A DNA stretch of 64,000 nt from NCBI GenBank assembly GCA_023459675.1, contig JAEWTC010000138.1, positions 26,418 to 90,417 on the forward strand. The letters are read 5' to 3'. The position numbers were made by a program, and so were the translations under genes. Positions 63,086 to 64,000 of the stretch are shown piece after piece. Numbering within the stretch: the first letter of the stretch is position 1; every line of letters begins with the position of its first letter. This DNA is from Bacillota bacterium (GTDB taxonomy: Bacteria; Bacillota; Clostridia; Christensenellales; Aristaeellaceae). The notes below the pieces were generated by a model. That model was given only the letters and a program-made list of their open reading frames with translations, was not told where the DNA came from and made no database searches.

Positions 63086-64000
63086 TTATTCTGCTTGCCG
63101 CATCGAATAATCGATCGCGTACGCGAGGAACCCGGCGCAGGTGGCGAAGGCTTCTCCCGTAACGCACTCCCCCGTTTCCGCATCCACGCTTTCGCAGGCG
63201 ACGCCGTTGTCCATCCCCATCCGATACAGATGTTGAATTGCGGATTGCCTGTTACCGCTCAGCAGGCTATTGGCAACGGATAACACCCAGGGGTACGGCG
63301 CGTGCGCGCAGCCGATTTCCGCAATCGGCTTGTCCGCAAAAGAATACGGATACTTAGGATCGCGTATCTTGGCGGCGGTTGCCAGATAGACCGCGTCCTC
63401 CCGGTCGCAAAAGCCCAGATACGGCAGGAGCAGAAGGCTTCCGGGAGGTTCGTCGTACACATCGTAATGACCGCAAAGGTCCGAAGACCAGCAAAAAAAC
63501 CGAACGCCGTTTTCCGTTTGGACGCAGTGTTCCAGAATCGCCTGTTTTACAAGCTCCGCCTGCATCGTCAGATTTTGGGACGGCAATCTTTCGCCAAGGC
63601 TGCGCAGCGCCTTCCAAACCAGAACGTTGTCATACGTCAAATATGGGTACTTTGCCACGTCGTCCGTGGGCATCAGCGAGGTTTCGTACAGCGCGGCGGA
63701 GGGGTGTTTTTTGGTTTCAAGAAGCGCGAGTATCCGTTGGATACCGCTTTGGATGACCGGTTCACGGAAAAAATCGCCGTCCCCGGTATCGCTTAGATAC
63801 CGTTCCAGCGCAATCAAAGGCGCGCATAGTTCGTCGAGCTCGAACCCTGGTTCGAGCACCGTTCCGTCGATGAACCGGCTGTGGATTCCCACATTCTTCA
63901 TCTGCCGTGTAAACACATGGAGAAGAATTTCTCTTGCGTACACGCGATCCGCCATCAGGATGGCGGGGAAACTCCACAATAAACTGTCGCGATCCCAATA
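63086..64000 (-). CDS. Glycoside hydrolase-like (alpha/alpha)6-barrel protein, C-terminal part (runs off the window)
   Basis: About 305 residues of the C-terminal half; the reading frame is open at 64000 and begins there with YWDRDSLLWSF. Blocks such as PGFELDELCAPLIALERYL, AALYETSLMPTDD, PYLTYDNVLVWKAL, YDEPPGSLLLLPYLGF and MDNGVACESVDAETGE suggest a (alpha/alpha)6 toroid as in GH15/GH63-like glucosidases, with acidic residues placed for catalysis. The closest family was not determined. Convergent with nspC, 42 nt apart; only a weak hairpin with six Ts (minus strand, about 63083-63049) lies between them. Confidence 0.7.
   Translation of the reverse strand, partial: YWDRDSLLWSFPAILMADRVYAREILLHVFTRQMKNVGIHSRFIDGTVLEPGFELDELCAPLIALERYLSDTGDGDFFREPVIQSGIQRILALLETKKHPSAALYETSLMPTDDVAKYPYLTYDNVLVWKALRSLGERLPSQNLTMQAELVKQAILEHCVQTENGVRFFCWSSDLCGHYDVYDEPPGSLLLLPYLGFCDREDAVYLATAAKIRDPKYPYSFADKPIAEIGCAHAPYPWVLSVANSLLSGNRQSAIQHLYRMGMDNGVACESVDAETGECVTGEAFATCAGFLAYAIDYSMRQAE

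Noticed and set aside
63086..64000. GH125 alpha-mannosidase
   Set aside because: The expected AMWLRDS-type motif is replaced by YWDRDSLLW and the other blocks do not match what I know of GH125, so only a broad barrel-hydrolase call was made.

Overview
The window looks like chromosomal DNA of an uncultured or little-studied Clostridia-type Firmicute. It is moderately GC-rich and uses strong AGGAGG-type ribosome binding sites with frequent GTG and TTG starts. The genes keep Firmicutes-style neighbourhoods (rbgA-rnhB, dprA-topA-trmFO-hslVU, ybaB-recR, rplI-dnaB). The SRP RNA is of the short type. No rRNA, tRNA, CRISPR, phage or insertion sequence was seen. Both ends cut through genes: a PLP decarboxylase at the left and a glycoside hydrolase-like gene at the right.

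Layout. 1-4.2 kb: a truncated Orn/Lys/Arg decarboxylase relative, an MFS transporter and a zinc-ribbon membrane protein. 4.2-5.9 kb (minus): SRP RNA, glyA and yraN. 6.2-7.0 kb: an EamA transporter that shares a terminator with hslU. 7.1-20.8 kb (minus): rbgA, rnhB, a 1392-residue two-module glycosyltransferase, comM, dprA, topA, trmFO, hslV, hslU. 21-24.1 kb (minus): DUF4097 protein, ybaB, recR, rmuC. 24.3-30.9 kb (plus): a tightly overlapping run of Ig-repeat surface protein, rarA, an orphan GHKL sensor kinase, a polysaccharide flippase and a glycosyltransferase. 31-34.9 kb (plus): rplI, dnaB, a YhaM-type nuclease and a lipoprotein. 34.9-35.3 kb: a non-coding array of four degenerate units of about 97 bp. 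35.4-42 kb: a small zinc-ribbon protein, an XRE regulator, a NusG-II/Gx/FMN-binding trio resembling extracytoplasmic flavin electron transfer parts, a secreted multidomain protein and adenine deaminase. 42.3-44.9 kb: ridA and nfnAB. 45-53.4 kb (minus): a DUF1292 protein and an oppABCDF peptide transporter operon with unusual OppA and OppC. 53.6-56.4 kb (minus): a Fur-family regulator and a YcgR/YcgQ-like permease pair with a histidine-rich loop, probably zinc-linked. 57.1-63.0 kb (plus): a promoter, a structured leader RNA of about 370 nt ending in an intrinsic terminator, then a five-gene polyamine operon (speA-type decarboxylase, speE, speB, carboxyspermidine dehydrogenase, carboxyspermidine decarboxylase).

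How the genes work together. The polyamine operon can be read as arginine to agmatine to putrescine to spermidine, with two alternative last steps encoded side by side. The RNA in front of it matches no riboswitch class I can recall and is the best candidate here for something undescribed. The 97-bp array is the second unexplained element. All functions are from reading the sequence; no database search or folding program was run.
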